DNA of 64,000 nucleotides. Source: Duganella rivi (lineage in GTDB: Bacteria > Pseudomonadota > Gammaproteobacteria > Burkholderiales > Burkholderiaceae_D). Every line of letters starts with the position of its first letter. Positions within the stretch are counted from its first letter, which is position 1. The stretch spans positions 434,001 through 498,000 of the forward strand of contig NZ_WWCK01000005.1 in the NCBI RefSeq assembly GCF_009857435.1, given 5' to 3'. Position numbers and translations under genes: made by a program. Shown here in pieces: positions 62,720 to 64,000 of this stretch. The notes beneath the pieces were generated by a model. The model saw only the letters and a program-made list of their open reading frames with translations, had not been told where the DNA came from and searched no databases.

Positions 62720-62737
62720 GAATCAGGGAAGGCAAGG

Positions 62738-63601
62738 ATGAGGAATACTCGGGCTCTGACAATGATAGGTGTGGCGCTGTTCCTGGCGCTGGCTGCCGTG
62801 GTAGTCGCGGCGCAATGGATCGCCGGCCAGTCGGCCAGCAACAGCAACAAGGTAGCGGTGGCGCTGCTCGACATCAGCATGGGCGCGCGCATCACGCCGG
62901 AGCTCATCCACATGGTGGACTGGCCAGCCAGCTCGGTGCCGCCCGGCGCCATGACCGATCCCAAAACACTCGAAGGCCGCATCACGCGCGCCAACATTCA
63001 GCGCGGCGAGCCGGTCACCGAGGGCAAGCTGGCCCCTGCCGGCACCTCGGGCGGCTTGTCGGCGGTGGTGGCAGAAGGCAAGCGCGCCATGACGGTACGC
63101 GTCAACGACGTGGTAGGCGTGGCCGGCTTCGCACTACCGGGCAATTACGTCGACATCCTGGTCAACACCCAAAGCGACAGCGGCGGCGATCACAACGTGC
63201 GCGAACAGGCGATTTCGAAAATCGTGCTGGAGCGCATACTGGTGCTGGCCATCGCACAGGAATCCAACCGCGACGATACCAAGCCGAAAGTCGTCAACGC
63301 CGTCACGCTCGAACTGACGCCGGAGCAGGTGGAAAAGCTCGACCTTGCACGCAGCGTGGGCACGCTGTCGCTGGTGCTGCGCAACCAGATCGATCCGAAA
63401 TCTGCCAACACCGAAGGCGCGACCAAGAGCAGCTTGCTCGACGGCGTGCCGGTGTCGGTCGGCGCGCCGGTGACGCGCAACGAGCCGCCGTCGCCGCAAC
63501 CGGCGGCCGTCGCCGCAGCGCCGACACCACGGCCGCCGCCACGCGTGGGCGACAAGGTGGAAGTCATCAAAGGGTTGGAGCGTAGTTCACAACAATTTTA
63601 A
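62738..63601 (+). CDS. cpaB: Flp pilus assembly protein CpaB/RcpC
   Basis: A 287-residue periplasmic, membrane-anchored protein with one N-terminal helix and a SAF/RcpC-type domain (MGARITPELIHMVDWP, RGEPVTEGKLAPAGTS), then a second domain with GFALPGNYVDILV. It links the secretin CpaC with the inner-membrane complex. AAGG lies just ahead of the ATG. The C-terminus is Pro/Ala-rich. Confidence 0.93.
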   Translation: MRNTRALTMIGVALFLALAAVVVAAQWIAGQSASNSNKVAVALLDISMGARITPELIHMVDWPASSVPPGAMTDPKTLEGRITRANIQRGEPVTEGKLAPAGTSGGLSAVVAEGKRAMTVRVNDVVGVAGFALPGNYVDILVNTQSDSGGDHNVREQAISKIVLERILVLAIAQESNRDDTKPKVVNAVTLELTPEQVEKLDLARSVGTLSLVLRNQIDPKSANTEGATKSSLLDGVPVSVGAPVTRNEPPSPQPAAVAAAPTPRPPPRVGDKVEVIKGLERSSQQF

Positions 63602-63627
63602 GCATAGCTAGCATTGGAGAACGCGAC

Positions 63628-64000
63628 TTGAGTATCGTATCTTCTGCGCCATTCCATTCCGTGCCGCTGCGGGCGATCGCCCTGGCGGTGTTGCTGAGCG
63701 CCGCGCCGCCGCTCACTCTCGCTGCTGCCACTGCCGCCCCTCCGGCCGGCGTGGAATTGGCCAAGGAGATTACGCTCTCGGCCGGCAAGTCCACGCTGAT
63801 GCGCCTGCCCTCGCCGGCCGCGCGCGTGGCTGTGGGCGACGCCAAGATCGCCGACGTCATCCTGCTCAACCCCAGCGAAATCTACATGCTCGGCAAAACC
63901 ACCGGCGCGACCAACCTGATCGTCTGGAACCGCGCCAACCAGGCCACCGTAATCGACATCACGGTCGGGCTGGACACCGCCGCCCTGCGCGCGCAGTTCA
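63628..64000 (+). CDS. cpaC: Pilus secretin CpaC/RcpA, N-terminal part (cut by window end)
   Basis: The first 124 residues are visible. A TTG start with GGAGA 7 bases ahead gives a signal peptide ending near LAAATAA. The following domain (ITLSAGKSTLMRLPSPAARV, YMLGKTTGATNLIVWN) matches the N-terminal POTRA-like/BON domain of type II/III secretin-family proteins in Tad systems. The pore domain lies beyond the window. Confidence 0.9.
   Translation, partial: MSIVSSAPFHSVPLRAIALAVLLSAAPPLTLAAATAAPPAGVELAKEITLSAGKSTLMRLPSPAARVAVGDAKIADVILLNPSEIYMLGKTTGATNLIVWNRANQATVIDITVGLDTAALRAQF

Overview
The window is high-GC DNA from a betaproteobacterium, most likely an Oxalobacteraceae member (Massilia, Duganella or Janthinobacterium-like). 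This is inferred from the conserved run purD-hemF-nadD-rsfS-rlmH-maf-rng, the long-form isocitrate lyase, a PEP-CTERM protein, a Flp/Tad pilus locus and the short GGGGTCAG-type palindromes between genes. No rRNA, CRISPR array, phage or intact insertion sequence was seen.

Layout. 1-8.4 kb: an RND efflux pump (partial adaptor, permease, GyrI-like binding protein) converging on a second, EmrAB/NodT-type tripartite pump. 8.4-11.2 kb: large catalase KatE translationally coupled to a DUF883 membrane protein. 11.3-13.4 kb: a lysine-free Ala/Gln-rich protein. 13.5-15.5 kb: two periplasmic binding proteins. 15.5-20.8 kb: a purine salvage/oxidation module (Fe(II) oxygenase; divergent NMT1-type ABC transporter plus 8-oxoguanine-deaminase-like amidohydrolase). 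20.8-30 kb: mixed housekeeping and signalling genes (cupin, MsrA, a receiver protein, Rof, a Tat-exported PLP enzyme with its LysR regulator, FUSC, hemerythrin, EAL) ending in tRNA-Thr(CGU). 30-40 kb: fbp, pepN, lipoprotein, quinone reductase, mgsA, EamA transporter, a PhoD phosphatase with a large insertion. 40.3-48.2 kb: yebC and the purD-to-rng block. 48.2-49 kb: a lower-GC patch with a small gene and a frameshifted remnant. 49-54 kb: PEP-CTERM protein, aceA, aldo/keto reductase and LysR, a secreted protein. 54-64 kb: the Tad pilus locus: TadG/TadE proteins on the minus strand, then kinase, response regulator, four Flp pilins, CpaA, an AAA ATPase, CpaB and the start of CpaC on the plus strand. 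The locus continues beyond the window.

The most interesting region is 16.5-16.8 kb. Two divergent leaders each carry a sigma-54 promoter (GG-N10-GC) whose expected start falls at the first bases of a ~50-nt RNA with the same outer stem, the same internal loops and a different but paired inner stem. I interpret both as NMT1-motif (xanthine/uric acid) riboswitches. In each, the 3' strand of the outer stem can instead pair with the Shine-Dalgarno, giving a translational ON switch. The amidohydrolase at the end of the transporter operon would make uric acid from 8-oxoguanine, so the switch would sense the pathway's own product. The second strong signal is in the pilus locus: three pilin promoters carry the same pair of GACAAAYGTCA-type sites, 22 bp apart and 59 bp ahead of the -10 box in all three. 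They probably bind the adjacent NarL-type response regulator.

Functions are assigned from recognisable motifs and family knowledge without database searches. Start sites were re-chosen from ribosome binding sites and family lengths where the longest frame looked wrong.
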